In this document: piece after piece, positions 1-17,717 of the stretch | Numbering within the stretch: the first letter of the stretch is position 1 | How the letters are laid out: every line of letters starts with the position of its first letter | DNA from: Saturnia japonica | Lineage: Eukaryota > Arthropoda > Insecta > Lepidoptera > Saturniidae | Direction of reading: 5' to 3' | Assembly (NCBI GenBank): GCA_033032175.1 | Contig: CM065334.1 | Location: 2,725,705-2,789,704, forward strand | DNA: 64,000 nt | The notes under the pieces: model-generated | Databases searched by the model: none | What the model saw: the letters and a program-made list of their open reading frames with translations, nothing else | Told to the model about the DNA's origin: nothing | Translations under genes and position numbers: made by a program

Positions 1-290
1 CAAATCGGTTCACCATGACCAGTTTTTTTTATTTGTGCGAAACCCTAATTCTTTTTCTAAAATGTAAAAGTAGCCTAAGTTACTCCCTATAAATTTAGGT
101 ATCTAGCAGTGAAAGTCCCGTCAAAATCGGTCCAACCGTTTCAGAGATTACTCGGAACAAACAGACAGACAAAAATTAACAAAATGGATATTTTGTTATA
201 GGTATCGTATATACTTCCATATGCATTTAGTAAAAAGCTGTTTTTTTTTTGACATTACAAACAGACACTTCAATTTTATTAATTGTATAG
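1..290. repeat. Dispersed lepidopteran-type repeat, 3' part
   Basis: The segment holds the motif AAATCGGTCCAACCGTTTC followed by an ACAAACAGACAGAC tract and a stretch ending in a short A/T-rich tail. The same order of motifs recurs at about 37960-38160 and 40680-40860 in this window, so it is one family of interspersed repeat. Motifs of this kind are common at the ends of SINE or RTE-like retroposons in moths and butterflies; the family name is not assigned. The left end lies outside the window. No coding potential is seen. Confidence 0.6.
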
Positions 291-1035
291 ATGATCACGT
301 TTTGTGAACAAAGCGGGGTATTGCGTTTCAAACGGTAAATCAGAGTTCGAAAGCCTACTTTGAATTTGTACCTACGAAAAATTCAATCTTCGTCTATAAA
401 TGGACTAAGCTTACGAATATTTTTCGAATGTTAATCTAATTTTGTAATGCTAGCAATATCATAACCTAAATACTTAGCCTGTAGTGCTCAGCTTTCTCAG
501 CAGTATTCCAGAGTTCGAATAAACAATTTTCCGAATAATAAAACTGGAGCAACTAAACTAAGCACGTCGAACAAGCGATCGACTAAAGATAATATTGTTT
601 TCTTAGTGCATTTTTCATTAGTGTTTGATCTGGACATAAAGAATGGATCTTTCGCGGGAAGCCATGCAAGGTCTAAAACGTTCATTGTGTTATTAACATC
701 ATCAGAGAAGCTTACCGAAGAGCGGTTCGTGTTTGGAAGGCTATTAAGAAAGGCAGGAGAGTTACTTGCCCATTTTATTAAATTAAAAGCTGCTAATTTA
801 AAGAGTGTTTTAGCTGTTTCAATAATTTGATAGCTGAAATCCTCTCTCTGGTTGTGACGAGGTCATCCATTTATAATTGAGACTCAGCTACACTTGCGGC
901 TTATCGATAACGGTGATATTCATCCGATTTTAATTGACGTGGAGTACGCATTGCTAAAATAAGGAGATGTTTTATAAAAAAGGGAATAAAGTTAGAAGCA
1001 AAAGTACGAAATTTATAATTTTTAAAGCGGTATAT
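291..1035. other. Unassigned AT-rich spacer
   Basis: No gene, repeat shared with the rest of the window, or structural RNA was recognised here. Short open frames of 60-75 codons exist on both strands around 497-830 but resemble no family known to me and have no start or splice context that supports them. Confidence 0.4.
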
Positions 1036-1039
1036 TATT

Positions 1040-1970
1040 TTTCAATATTTATGATGATCTATGGTCTCTCTAATTCGTAAATACATTTGTTCCACATCAG
1101 CGCACAATACTACAGGGAACAAACGAAAGCGGAGTAAAAGCAAAAATAAATCTGCCTTTAAATTTGGACTAGTATGCTGGACGTCATTAAGTGACAGTCC
1201 AGTAGATGTGTTAACGCTTGCATCAAGAACTACAATTAGGTTGGTGCAGCAGTGGGTTAAAACGATTGACCAGTCTCGATGTTTAACGGCTAGCTTTTCC
1301 ATCATGGTTTGCAATTGTTGACAATACAGATCTACCGTTATCGTCTGGCTAGATCTCAGGAAGCTATAGTGTATGACACCAGCACTGGTACACCAAACAC
1401 TCGCCAGTACCTTTTTCTGAGTCAGCGTTCGCTTGGGACAGGATTTGGCCGGTTCTACTGAGTTCAACCACTGTTGTGAGCGTTTCCGATTGTCATAAAG
1501 GATTCATTTTTCGTCACAAGTAACAATACGATTCAAAATTCTTTCATTACTGTGACGGTTGGTGCGCTTCAGTAAATTCTGCACGAATACCCATTTCTCG
1601 AGCATTTTCACTTTTCCAATTTGTTTCAAGTGAATTTAAATTGTTTCATCACTCATACCGAAGCCTGCCACTAGCTCTGACGTGGTTTGCGATGGATCCG
1701 CTTCCACGATCACCTTTAATTCTTCATTATCAACTAGTGTCTCCAGCCGTCCACGGGGTTTGTTTCGTAGGTGAAAATTTCCAGAACGAAAACGTTGGAA
1801 CCATAACGTACCATGCTTTCTTTTGCAGTAGCTTCGCCATAGACATCATTAATCCTTCGAGCTGTTTCTGCTGCGCTGATACCACGATGGAACTCGTATT
1901 CGTAAATAACGCGATATTTTAAGTTTTCAATTTTGTGAAAAGAACGACGTCAAAGAAAAATCAAATGGCG
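1040..1970 (-). pseudogene. mariner-family transposase, degraded
   Basis: Read on the minus strand, the region gives mariner transposase pieces in order: the N-terminal helix-turn-helix part (YEFHRG and AAETARRIND near 1910-1850), a middle part (SQTTSELVAGFG near 1690), the first catalytic aspartate in a CDEK motif near 1510, and a well preserved stretch from 1467 to about 1280 (CPKRTLTQKK, GVIHYSFLR). The tryptophan codon after CDEK is TGA, and several frameshifts separate the blocks. After about 1270 the frame drifts and the second and third catalytic aspartate motifs are not readable. Mariner transposases cut and paste Tc1/mariner DNA elements at TA sites. Inverted terminal repeats were not located. 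This is a dead copy. Confidence 0.88.
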
Positions 1971-2504
1971 CGAAAACAAATAACTTACTAAATGTGAAAC
2001 ACAAATACATACGCCTAAATTTGAAATATATCTACATTTGGTATTACTAACCAAACGCCAGATATTTGAGATCAAAGTGACCAATTCTACGAAAAGCCAA
2101 TATCATATGTAAGGACCTAATACATAATAGGAAAGATTGATACACAAAATAAAGTGATAGAATTTTATTTAAATTAACAAAACAATGCCAGCATAAACAA
2201 ATCAGATTCAGTGTCGCCACAAAGAAAAGTTGCAACATAATTTTGCCAGTATATTAAGAATAGATTAGTTAATAACAATGATACAAGAAGTTATACTTGT
2301 TATTTGTATACTAATATGTTATTATAATATAATATAATAAATTTAAAAAGAAATGTAGTGGAGATGTACTGGAGTTCAGTTTCAAGTGTTGAAGTCCGAG
2401 AGCGAGTTCATTGCGGGTTACTATTTGTCAAAAGACTATGTTAAAAGTTATACCATGCAAAGATACATTGAATTGAGGAAATGTACGGTTTTCTGTGGAA
2501 AATT
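1971..2504. other. AT-rich spacer with no recognised content
   Basis: The stretch is A/T rich and carries no recognisable coding or repeat signature apart from simple ATAAT runs near 2310-2350. Its right edge at 2504 is sharp: from 2505 on the sequence is nearly identical to that from about 24633, while the left flank shows no match. Confidence 0.4.
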
Positions 2505-3060
2505 TCTTCCGACATATACAAATTATTTTAATGTTTCATTATCTCCTAAACTATGTATCCAATTAGTAGCATAGGTACCCTAAAGAGCAAAATTTTACTC
2601 CATAAAATTGTATTTATGATGAAATAACTCTTGTTCGTAAGGATTAATATGTCATGTCTAAAAATAACGTTTATATTTTACTTTTTAATTTTCAACAAAT
2701 CTTTGTCACAAAATAACTTATTGTGGCTTATGTATAAGAGATAGATATATGCAATCGCAGATTTTTGTTACATATACTAAGCACCCGTAATATTGTAAAA
2801 CATTGTATTTCCATATCACTAACGATTACATCAGCGTACGCGCTTCGTGAAAGCACTTCCGACGTACGTAACAAAAATCAATATTTAAGGCTATCTGAGA
2901 GTTTGACCTTAATTTTAAATAGCCTACACTATTTCTCGAGAGTCTGGCTATGATATACAAATAGAATTTTTCGAATCCGACTGATAGATCAAGAGATTAG
3001 CGCGTTTAAACAAACAAAAAAAAAACTTTTCCGCTTTATTATATTAGTATAGATTTACAT
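2505..3060 (+). repeat. SINE/RTE-like repeat, partial (unit 0)
   Basis: This stretch matches about 24633-25190 with only scattered substitutions and matches the corrupted 11040-11430. It ends with the signature GAGATTAGCGCGTTTAAAC, a CAAACAAA tract, and CTTTATTATATTAGTATAGA, which is the usual 3' tail of a widespread lepidopteran retroposon class. The intact copy starts with CTAGCTGTGCCCCAGG near 24543; the copy here lacks that head because the duplicated block begins inside it. No protein is encoded. Confidence 0.6.
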
Positions 3061-3357
3061 ACTTTTTAATAACCCCCAACACAAAAAGAGGGGTGTTAAA
3101 AGTTTAACGTGTGAATCTGTGGCATCGTAGCTCACAAGCGGCTGCACCGATTTTGATCGAGAAAATCTGTTCAGCCATTTGAAGATTATCAGCTCTTAAC
3201 TAGGCGATAAATATATGTGAGCATCTTCAACAGATCTGATTGAGTCGAGATTTGGTCTTGATACTGTTACTTCAATGATATTAGAAAAACTGTGACCTGT
3301 GACATCGTGTTTGGGATCATTGGAATGCTCTCAATGAATAGCTTACTTGGTTTTTTT

Positions 3358-3450
3358 ACGAACTAAATATACTGGTAGTCTTAAAGGCCCTGGAGCCATT
3401 AGACTTTGACAGCTGCACCGGGTTACTTGTGACGGGGGTTCATTAGGAGT
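3358..3450 (-). repeat. LINE 3'-end fragment, diverged
   Basis: The plus strand shows ACTGGTAGTCTTAAAGGCCC, then GGAGCC and CAGCTGCACCGGG, a decayed match to the 3' end of the jockey-clade LINE at 42131-46125 (there TTAGCCTTAGGGGCCC, CAGCTTCACCGGA). It therefore lies in minus orientation. A second copy of the same fragment is at 25495-25585. Confidence 0.5.
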
Positions 3451-3784
3451 TTTTGGCGGGATCTTGAAGTGACATGTAGTGGTTTTTATTTTTAATTCAA
3501 TAACTTAGGTTTTTGACCCTATATTATGTAATATAGCGTTTAGCGTGATATAGTTTAGTTTTTGTGCATAAGTGAAGTGGATTACAAATATAAGCTGAAA
3601 GCGTTCATTTTGAGATCCCACAAAATCTTCCTAGAATGTTCTAACATAGGAGCCACCATATTGATAGGATACTAAATCGGTGATAACACATGACAATATA
3701 ATTCACTCGATAATGGCAGTAATGGTCTTTTTTGCATGGCAGTGAACTTTACGATTTATTTTAGAGCGAGTGTCTACCCTTTTT

Positions 3785-3950
3785 TATGACAGACTATATA
3801 CTGTTAGCCTTAGGGGCCCTGGAGCCTCTGACGGCTTTTACAGTTACACCGGACTTGGGGGCGAACGCATAAGGCACTCAGCTGCGAAGTATGTCTACAA
3901 TTTTTTATTTGTTTTCATTGACTCTACTGTTAGCTTTAGGGGCCCTATTT
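3785..3950 (-). repeat. LINE 3'-end fragments, two in a row
   Basis: The motif ACTGTTAGCCTTAGGGGCCC at 3798-3817 is followed by GGCTTTTACAGTTACACCGG and then a part matching the LINE tail CACTCAGC(C/T)GCGAA. About 120 bp later GACTCTACTGTTAGCTTTAG starts a second fragment. Both are the 3' tip of the same LINE family in minus orientation. The same pair sits at about 25915-26080. Confidence 0.6.
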
Positions 3951-4090
3951 AAATATAAAATTACAAATTAATATTAATAATGCGCCGGAGTAGGTGCAAT
4001 AGCGGCGCGATCGGCTCCGTGATGGGCACAGCCATGTAACCATCTTTAAGGCCCATCTTTGGCCTTTGTACCTTAACGAGGTGTAATTAG

Positions 4091-5242
4091 GGTTGCCAAC
4101 CATACTTAATAATAAAGTATTCTACTTTATTTTCGGTATATATACTTTATACTTTTGCATAAGAATAAAATATCGAAAATACTTTATTTCCAATCTTTAC
4201 TGTAATACGTAAAACGAAACACTCGTATGGGTAATTACTTAACTATATATCGATACTTATAAGTAAAGAAAATCTACTAAAAATTATAAAGAACTCTCAG
4301 ACAAATATATTGTTGGCAGACGGCAACATTTATATACTTAAAAATGCATCTAATAACTTAAAAATGTAAAATAATAATATATATTTCTTATTTAGTCTTT
4401 GTCACCGCTACTTCAGCTTACACTAAGAGAGTTTTTTCGGTAACAAAGCTGAAGTGGCGAGAAGCGATAGAAGAAACAGATCATCATAAATTTATTTAAA
4501 AAAAAAATACAAGTTTTAATTGTTTCAGGGAACAATAACGTAGATTTTAGAAATACATTTTTTTTCTCCAAATACTTTTTTTCCTATTCCAAGAATTTGA
4601 TACGTTATTTTTCTCAAGAAAAGTTGGCAACACTATATGATTTATCTCTTTAAGGAGCGTTTGAACTGACTAGCCTACTATCCTAGTACTAAAGATTGTA
4701 GACTAGTCAGTGACTCTCTATAATGTTAAAGGTTTTAATTTTTGAACGACTCTGCGACAGCTTAAGTTAATCCTCTAATAGATATATAATTCTCCTTCTT
4801 TGAAGGTCAAAAGATATATTCGGAGGATTCTAATTCGTCCCCACCATTTAGTCGCTTGCAGCACACCTTTATCAAGATTTCCCGAATTGTTGTCTTGTTC
4901 TCTTTCTTCTGCCAAATGAAGCAATGATGGCTGTCGTCGATCAACGTGAGTTTGAATCCCTGCAATGAACCGGAGCTTTCAATGAAGGAAAGCATCGTGA
5001 TGGAACCATAGTTTGGTGGTAGGGCATTTACTACCACCTCAAGTTGAGAATTTGTCACCAAGCACCTATTAGCGGTGGGCGATTATGAGATATACCAATG
5101 TAATCATTCGATTATGAAGATATCTTAAAATATCTCGATTATAACCATTAGTAATTACTAAAATTAGTAATTCGATGATGAGTGATCATTCATATTTATT
5201 TAATCATAATTATTACGACCGAACGACCTTTTTATTAGCTAA
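4091..5242 (+). mobile_element. Element X, copy a
   Basis: X is a roughly 1.15-kb sequence found four times: here, inverted at 16256-17393, and in the nested copy 26205-31490; its start is also visible before the homopolymer block at 12190. In forward sense it begins near GGCCTTTGTACCTTAACGAG, carries clustered ATACTTTAT motifs, a hairpin (about 4400-4460), an antisense open frame (4807-5061), the string TAGCGGTGGGCGATTATGAG, and ends near GAACGACCTTTTTATTAGC. The GGTGGGC string resembles hAT termini, but the borders and the class are not settled. It may be a non-autonomous DNA element or part of the composite unit that always follows the 3' module. Confidence 0.5.
4807..5061 (-). CDS. Unknown conserved open frame of element X, shortened copy
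   Basis: The frame reads 84 codons and matches the 99-codon versions at 16381-16680 and 31011-31310 except for a few substitutions and an earlier stop after SSEYIF. Recognisable pieces are LEVVVNALPPNYGS, GFKLTLIDDSHHCF and CCKRLNGGDE. There is no ATG: the first codon is TTG in all copies, so if it is real coding sequence it is an internal exon or is read from an upstream exon. I do not recognise the family. No signal peptide or transmembrane segment is evident. Near identity of the copies prevents any judgement on selection. Confidence 0.35.
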   Translation of the reverse strand: MVTNSQLEVVVNALPPNYGSITMLSFIESSGSLQGFKLTLIDDSHHCFIWQKKENKTTIREILIKVCCKRLNGGDELESSEYIF

Positions 5243-5587
5243 ATGGGATTAAACCTCTGGTCTGGCAATCGACGCTCTCAACGTCGCTTCAAAATTTGAC
5301 TTGAGCGGCAATCAGCGCTCTGATCGCTGATGACAGTTGGTTGTTTTTGGTCGATTTGTGTCGCCATATTAATATTGCTATCCCTTACAAACATATTTAT
5401 TATTAAGGCATAAGACAAGGACACAGTATTAAAGCCAAAACAAAACGTCATCCGGCCGCCATTTAATTCGTACTTCAGTCTGCTTCAGTCCATTGCCAAC
5501 CTTAACACGCGGCGCGTTGCTCTGTTGGTGATTTTTGATTTTCTTTGTTTTTTTTTGTGTTTTAAAGTTGGAAACCATATTTAATCA

Positions 5588-8497
5588 ATGGATAGGTAAG
5601 TACTAAATCATTGTAAGATAATACATTTCATATTTGAGAAGTTTTTAGTGCATTTTTCGTCAAATTCCCACACCAAGTCGTGTTGTAACGGAACAATTTT
5701 TCGAGATTTTATAAATAAATTTAACAAAGTAGCTATATTTACAGTAGGGATATGATTAATATCTATAGTATAACTAATCATTAACGTAATTAAAGTGTAA
5801 ATTCGTTACATTCTTTCCCTATTTCACAAAAAACATTCATTTTAACAATCGAAAAGCACATGACGCTTGTTCAAACATATGATGGGGATCCGCTGTATAA
5901 GTATGGATACGGCGCTTTTGATTTCAAGTTAATAATTATTGTTGATATTTTGTGATTGTTTTTTTTATTCTGATTTTTAATGCTAATAATATCTGATATC
6001 ACTATTAATTTACATGTATTTTATTATAAATAAAAGACTTGCAAGTTCGTAATTGTTGTTGTGTTTTTTTGCAGTATTAATTATTACTTTTTTTTTATGT
6101 TGTAGAATCCAGTTGTTAATGTTGGCGGACCTTGTGACTGTTTCTCCGCTGGAAGAACCTCTCACAGTAAGAAGGAAACGCACGTGGGACCAGTAAGTAT
6201 ATAACTTTCATAGTATATGTTTACTAATAATTTGTTGAAAATATATGTTGTTATTTTTCTTTTCACCAGTACATATACAGCGCAATGCCCGAGCACGAGT
6301 GGGTCCGTGTGGGAAGATTCACTTCCAGGCCCATCCAATGCGGGTGAAGCGCCTGCGGTTCCGCCATCGCCGGCAGTGTAAGTTTATTTACTTTTGTTTT
6401 ACGTGTTTTCGTTAATATTTTTTAAATTTTGGTTTAGATATTATGTACGTCTGTAACGGCTGGTTGCGATAAATGCAAAAACGAATGGTAGCGAATGTAC
6501 AAGGACGATTCGTTGGATATAGGAACAGGCCATAAATTTATGTTTGTTTTTCTTTTGCCAAACAGAACTGTCACGTCACAGCATCAGCTGCGTCAGCGAC
6601 GAAGGTCGTTACGTGACGATGAAATTGAAGCTTTATTATTTAATGGTAAGTGACGAGTGATGTATACAACTATGTAGGGGTGCTGATGGTTATTTATTTT
6701 ATTTTATTAAGCTACCAACAAGACATACACTTCACTACAATTAAAAATACAAAAATGCTTTAATTAGAGCTAAGGGTAATTGTTTAAGTAAGTTAATTTG
6801 ATACATATTACTTTTGATTGACAGGAAATGGCAGTGAATCGGACTCCGATTAGGAGCCGGACGAGGATGCCTTCAGGTGTGCGGAGTTGGAGATGGATAC
6901 GCCGCTCGATCCACCGGAGATGGAGATGCACGTGGCCGACGTATCAACCGCCTCAACTTCAACTGCCACCTACCAGCCAAGTAACTTTTATAATTTTGAA
7001 TGGACATGTTTTTCCGATTCCCCGATTCCTGCTGAGTCGAGGAGAGAAAACTTCTCCAACATTGATGTTGGTCCAACGGTTTCACATGCCGACCCATATG
7101 CCGCTTTTACAGCCATATGGGATCGACAGATCATGGAACACATCGCCTCGGAGACTAACAAGTATGCACAGCACTTGGTACTCCGTATGCTCGGCAATGC
7201 CACACTGTGTTTTCCAGTCGCATCGCTGCTTGGAAGGACACATTGTGGAAGAACTTTATGTTTATTTTGCCCTCATTATAGCGATGGGGTCCGCATAAAG
7301 TCAAAACTTGCCGAGTATTGGAATACCAACTGTGGTGACGTATTTAGTACGCCAGGATTTGGCTTACATATGTCTCTGCCCGTTTTGAATTGCTAAACGC
7401 ATGTTTGCATTTTAACGATAACAGAGACATGTGTGAGCAAAATGTTGACGGTTCCGAGGCAAAATTGTTTAAACTTAAACCTTTAATAAGCATCTTAACA
7501 CAAATTTCCGTCATTATACAACATGAGCCAGAATATAGCTCTAGATGAGTCATTGCTGAAGTGGAAAGGTTGGTGAGCATCAATCAATTTATTCCTAACA
7601 AAGCCGCCTCAGTGGGTATTAAAACCTATGAGATTTGTGAATCTCGAACAGGCTACTGTGGCGGTTCGAGATTCACGTCATAAAAAAATCGGCCCTACGT
7701 CCCAGCAGTTGGACCCCTTACACGCGTATACGCCGGCAACTTTTTAAGGCTACTTCAAGGTCTTGAACACAAGGGCCACACGTTATGGATGGACAACTTT
7801 TATAATTCGCCAGCTCTCGCCAAAAGTTAAAAACCCTAGGTTTGATTGTGTTGGCACTTTCCGAACCAATCGCCAGTTTGTGCCACACGAACTGAATAGC
7901 CTTACCAAGGCAAACATGCAGCCAGGCCAGATCGCCGGATTTACATCCGGTGATGTCGACGTGTTGGTATGGAGGGATAAGAACCGAGTGGCGATTATCT
8001 CTACCTACCACGGTAATACCAAATCCAATGTCAATTCTACCATGAAACCGACAGCCATTTACGACTACAATGTTATGATGGGGGGAGTCGACAAAAAAGA
8101 CCAAATGTTAGCAATGTTCCCCATCGAAAGAAAACACACACGGATTTGGTATAAAAAAGTATTCCGTAGGCTGCTCAATGTTTCCGTATTGAATGCCTAC
8201 ATACTGTTGAAACAGTCCACTTCTGCTTCCACTTCCACTACACACCGGGGATTTAGGATGCAGTTGGTACGGACCATTTTAGAAAAATACGGAGAAAAAA
8301 GTAGGAACACAGAACCCCCACAAAGTGGGATGGCAGCAACAACACATTACTTGGAAGAGCGCCCTATGATGGAAAGCACTGGTAGACGTTTGCGACGAGT
8401 TTGTTGTGTGTGCAAGAAACTGGGTCACTTATACTGCGTGGGCTGTGACAAGACGGTATGCATGAGTCCGTGCTTTGTCACTCTACACACACTGTAG
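5588..8497 (+). pseudogene. piggyBac transposase, five exons, copy 1 (broken)
   Basis: The copy is aligned exon by exon with the better one at 17718. Exons are 5588-5595, 6106-6192, 6270-6377, 6566-6645 and 6825 onward, each bordered by GTAAGT donors and AG acceptors. The last exon carries a nonsense codon TAG at 6851 where the sister has AGG. Single-base losses follow near 7208, 7287, 7380, 7490-7505, 7550, 7575, 7655, 7678, 7740 and 7825. From 7835 to the stop at 8497 the frame is open again and holds the third catalytic region (GGVDKKDQM) and the C-terminal cysteine-rich finger (CCVCKKLGHLYCVGC). It lacks the MITE-like insertion of copy 2. Many of the small deletions may be consensus errors, because sequence quality falls steadily from here toward the homopolymer block. 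Confidence 0.88.
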
Positions 8498-15023
<6,526 letters not shown>

Positions 15024-16255
15024 TTTTCCCTATTAAATTGTAAAAAATTTAAAAATAACCAAAAAAAAGGGGTTAAATTTAAGTTTATCTTTTAAAACCC
15101 CCCGGGTAAAATTTTTTTTTTGGTTTTAGGGAAAATTTTAATTTTAAATTTAATCTAATAAAAATTTTTTTAGTTTTAAATTTGTTAAATCGGGTCTTTG
15201 AACGGTTTTTGTTTTAAAATTTTACCGGAAAATTTTGGGAATGGAATCTTTTTTTTGTTTTTTGAAAATTTTTTTTCCCCAAAAATTTTTTAAAAACAAA
15301 ACAATTTCCCAAACCGTCGGCCCTTTATTGATTTGGGCGCTTAATGAATTTTTTTTCTTTTTTTTGATTTTTATTTTTTTTTTTTTTTTGTTAAAATTTT
15401 TTTAAAAATTTAATAATATTAAAATTAAATAAATTTTTTTTAGATAAAAATTTCTTTTTTTTTTGGGCCATTTTTAAATTCAAATGTGTTTAAAAAATTT
15501 TCAATAAAAAAATTTTTTTTTTAAAGAATTTAAATTTTTTAAATTCTTTACCCTTTTTAAAATACAAATTTTTCCTTTTCCCCACCCTCTTTCCCTCGGG
15601 CCCAGGAGGGGAACCTGCTGTAATATTTTAAATTTTTTATTTGTTTTTACCTTTTGTTTAAAGAAAAATTTTTAAAATTTTAAAATTTTTTTAAAGGGGT
15701 AAATTTAATTTTTTTTTTTGTTTTTAAAAAACCCGGAATTTTTGGTTTTGGTTTTTATTAAATTTTTAATTGTTAAACCATTTTAAAAATTTATTTTTTT
15801 TTTAAATCCCAAACAAAAAAAAAACAAAATATTTTATTTTAAATTTTATAATAATTTTGGAAAATGTTTTTTTTCTTTTAATTTACAAATCAAATTTGGG
15901 AAAAAAAAAAGGGGCCCCTTTAGGGAAATTATTTTTCGGGGTTTTATTTTTAAATTTTTTTTTAAAAATTTTTTAAAATTTTAAAATAAAAATTTTTCTT
16001 CCCTTCCCGTATAAGGGAAAACCTAAAATTTTTTTTTAAAACGGAAACAGGCCCGGGACAACCCTTTAAATTTGGTTTTAAAAAAAATAAAAGTTTTAAT
16101 TGGGATGTGGGTTTTTTTAAAAATTTTTTTTAAATTTAAATTTTTTCCCAAATCCCTTTTTAACAAATTTTTTAAAAAATTGGGAAATTTAAGGAATTTT
16201 TAATTTCTTTTGGGTTTTGAACTAAACGGGCCCTTTCCTTTAAAAAAGTTTGGAG
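15024..16255. other. Low-quality sequence right of the homopolymers
   Basis: The stretch is built almost entirely of homopolymer steps of three to nine bases with very little complexity. Faint traces of LINE 3' sequence remain, such as CCCAGGAGGGGAACCTGCTG near 15600 (compare CCCAGGAGGAAGGGAACATG at 27913) and GGGGCCCCTTTAGG near 15910. Clean sequence resumes at about 16256 inside element X. No biological feature can be called. Confidence 0.75.
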
Positions 16256-17393
16256 CTCACGCATCATCGAATTACTAATTTTAGTAATTACTAATGGTTA
16301 TAATCGAGATATTTTAAGATATCTTCATAATCGAATGATTACATTGGTATATCTCATAATCGCCCACCGCTAATAGGTGCTTGGTGACAAATTCTCAACT
16401 TGAGGTGGTAGTAAATGCCCTACCACCAAACTATGGTTTCATCACGATGCTTTCCTTCATTGAAAGCTCCGGTTCATTGCAGGGATTCAAACTCACGTTG
16501 ATCGACGACAGCCATCATTGCTTCATTTTGCAGAAGAAAGTGAACAAGACAACAATTCGGGAAATCTTGATAAGAGTGTGCTGCAAGCGACTAAATGGTG
16601 GGGACGAATTAGAATCCTCCGAATATACCTTTTGTTCTTCAAAGAAGGAGAATTATATATCTATTAGAGGATTAACTTAAGCTTTCGCAGAGTCGTTCAA
16701 AAATTAAAACCTTTAACATTATAGAGAGTCACTGACTAGTCTACAATCTTTAGTACTAGGATAGTAGGCTAGTCAGTTCAAACGCTCCTTAGAGAGATAA
16801 AAACATCTAGTGTTGCCAACTTTTCTTGAGAAAATAACGTATCAAATTCTTGGAATAGGAAAAAAAGTATTTGGAGAAAAAAAAATGTATTTCTAAAATC
16901 TACGATATTGTTCCCTGAAACAATTAAAACTTGTATTTTTTTTAAATTAAATTTATGATGATCTGTTTCTTCTATCACTTCTCGCCACTTCAGCTTTGTT
17001 ACCGAAAAAACTCTCTTAGTGTAAGCTGAAGTAGCGGTGACAGAGACTAAATAAGAAATATATATTATTATTTTACATTTTTAAGTTATTAGATGCATTT
17101 TTAAGTATATAAATGTTGCCGTCTGCTAACAATATATTTGTCTGAGAGTTCTTTATAATTTTTAGTACATTTTCTTTACTTATAAGTGTCGATATATAGT
17201 TAAGTAATTACCCATACGAGTGTTTCGTTTTACGTATTACAGTAAAGATTGGAAATAAAGTATTTTCGCATATTTTATTCTTATGCAAAAGTATAAAGTA
17301 TATATACCGAAAATAAAGTAGAATACTTTATTATTAAGTATGGTTGGCAACCCTAATTACACCTCGTTAAGGTACAAAGGCCTAAGATGGGCC
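16256..17393 (-). mobile_element. Element X, copy b, inverted
   Basis: Relative to copies at 4091 and 30511 this copy is reverse complemented: it opens with the AATTACTAATTTTAG region, passes the GCCCACCGCTAATAGG junction, the open frame and the hairpin, and ends with CCTCGTTAAGGTACAAAGGCC at about 17364-17384. The piggyBac unit starts directly after it (CCTCTGGTCTGGCAATCG at 17394). Because the X copy of the preceding unit begins in forward sense at about 12190, the two would form an inverted repeat centred in the corrupted block. Confidence 0.55.
16381..16680 (+). CDS. Unknown conserved open frame of element X, full version
   Basis: Ninety-nine codons run from TTG at 16381 to the stop at 16680. 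The frame stays open upstream to 16360 with no ATG, and AATAG at 16372-16376 could be a splice acceptor. Pieces that stand out are LEVVVNALPPNYG, SFIESSGSLQGFKLTL, REILIRVCCKRLNGGDELES and YISIRGLT. The composition is that of an ordinary soluble protein domain with two adjacent cysteines. No family is recognised and no neighbour suggests a role. It could equally be chance open sequence in a mobile element. Confidence 0.4.
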   Translation: MVTNSQLEVVVNALPPNYGFITMLSFIESSGSLQGFKLTLIDDSHHCFILQKKVNKTTIREILIRVCCKRLNGGDELESSEYTFCSSKKENYISIRGLT

Positions 17394-17717
17394 GCCTCTG
17401 GTCTGGCAATCGACGCTCTCAACGTCGCTTCAAAATTTGACTTGAGCTGCAATCAGCGCTCTGATCGCTGATGACAGTTGGTTGTTTTTGGTCGATTTGT
17501 GTCGCCATATTAATATTGCTATCCCTTACAAACATATTTATTATTAAGGCATAAGACAAGGACACAGTATTAAAGCCAAAACAAAACGTCATCCGGCCGC
17601 CATTTAATTCGTACTTCAGTCCATTGCTAACCTTAACACGCGGCGCGTTGCTCTGTTTGTGATTTTTGATTTTCTGTGTTTTTTTTGTGTTTTAAAGTTG
17701 GAAACCATATTTAATCA
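17394..17717 (+). promoter_or_regulatory. 5' region of the piggyBac unit
   Basis: The sequence from CCTCTGGTCTGGCAATCG to the start codon matches 5252-5587 almost exactly, apart from a 10-bp deletion in a repeated CTTCAGTC motif near 17617. It contains the imperfect palindrome CAGCGCTCTGATCGCTGA (17453-17470) of the kind often seen under piggyBac termini. In copy 1 a TTAA stands one base left of the shared start (5254-5257), which would fit a piggyBac target site, but copy 2 lacks it and the matching right end was not found. No TATA box is obvious. Confidence 0.4.

Larger units (their letters stand above)
3061..4090. repeat. 3' module of the composite unit (unit 0)
   Basis: The block is collinear with 25191-26205 at very high identity and with the corrupted 11430-12190. 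It contains two minus-oriented fragments of the LINE 3' end (listed separately) and a 240-bp stretch (3440-3680) that is also related to 48470-48690 and 52150-52370 inside the P-like element. It carries no convincing gene. A short open frame at 3770-3952 only reads through LINE tail sequence. Confidence 0.6.

Noticed and set aside
606..830. 74-codon plus-strand frame and an overlapping minus-strand frame
   Set aside because: Overlapping short frames without similarity or signals; likely chance.
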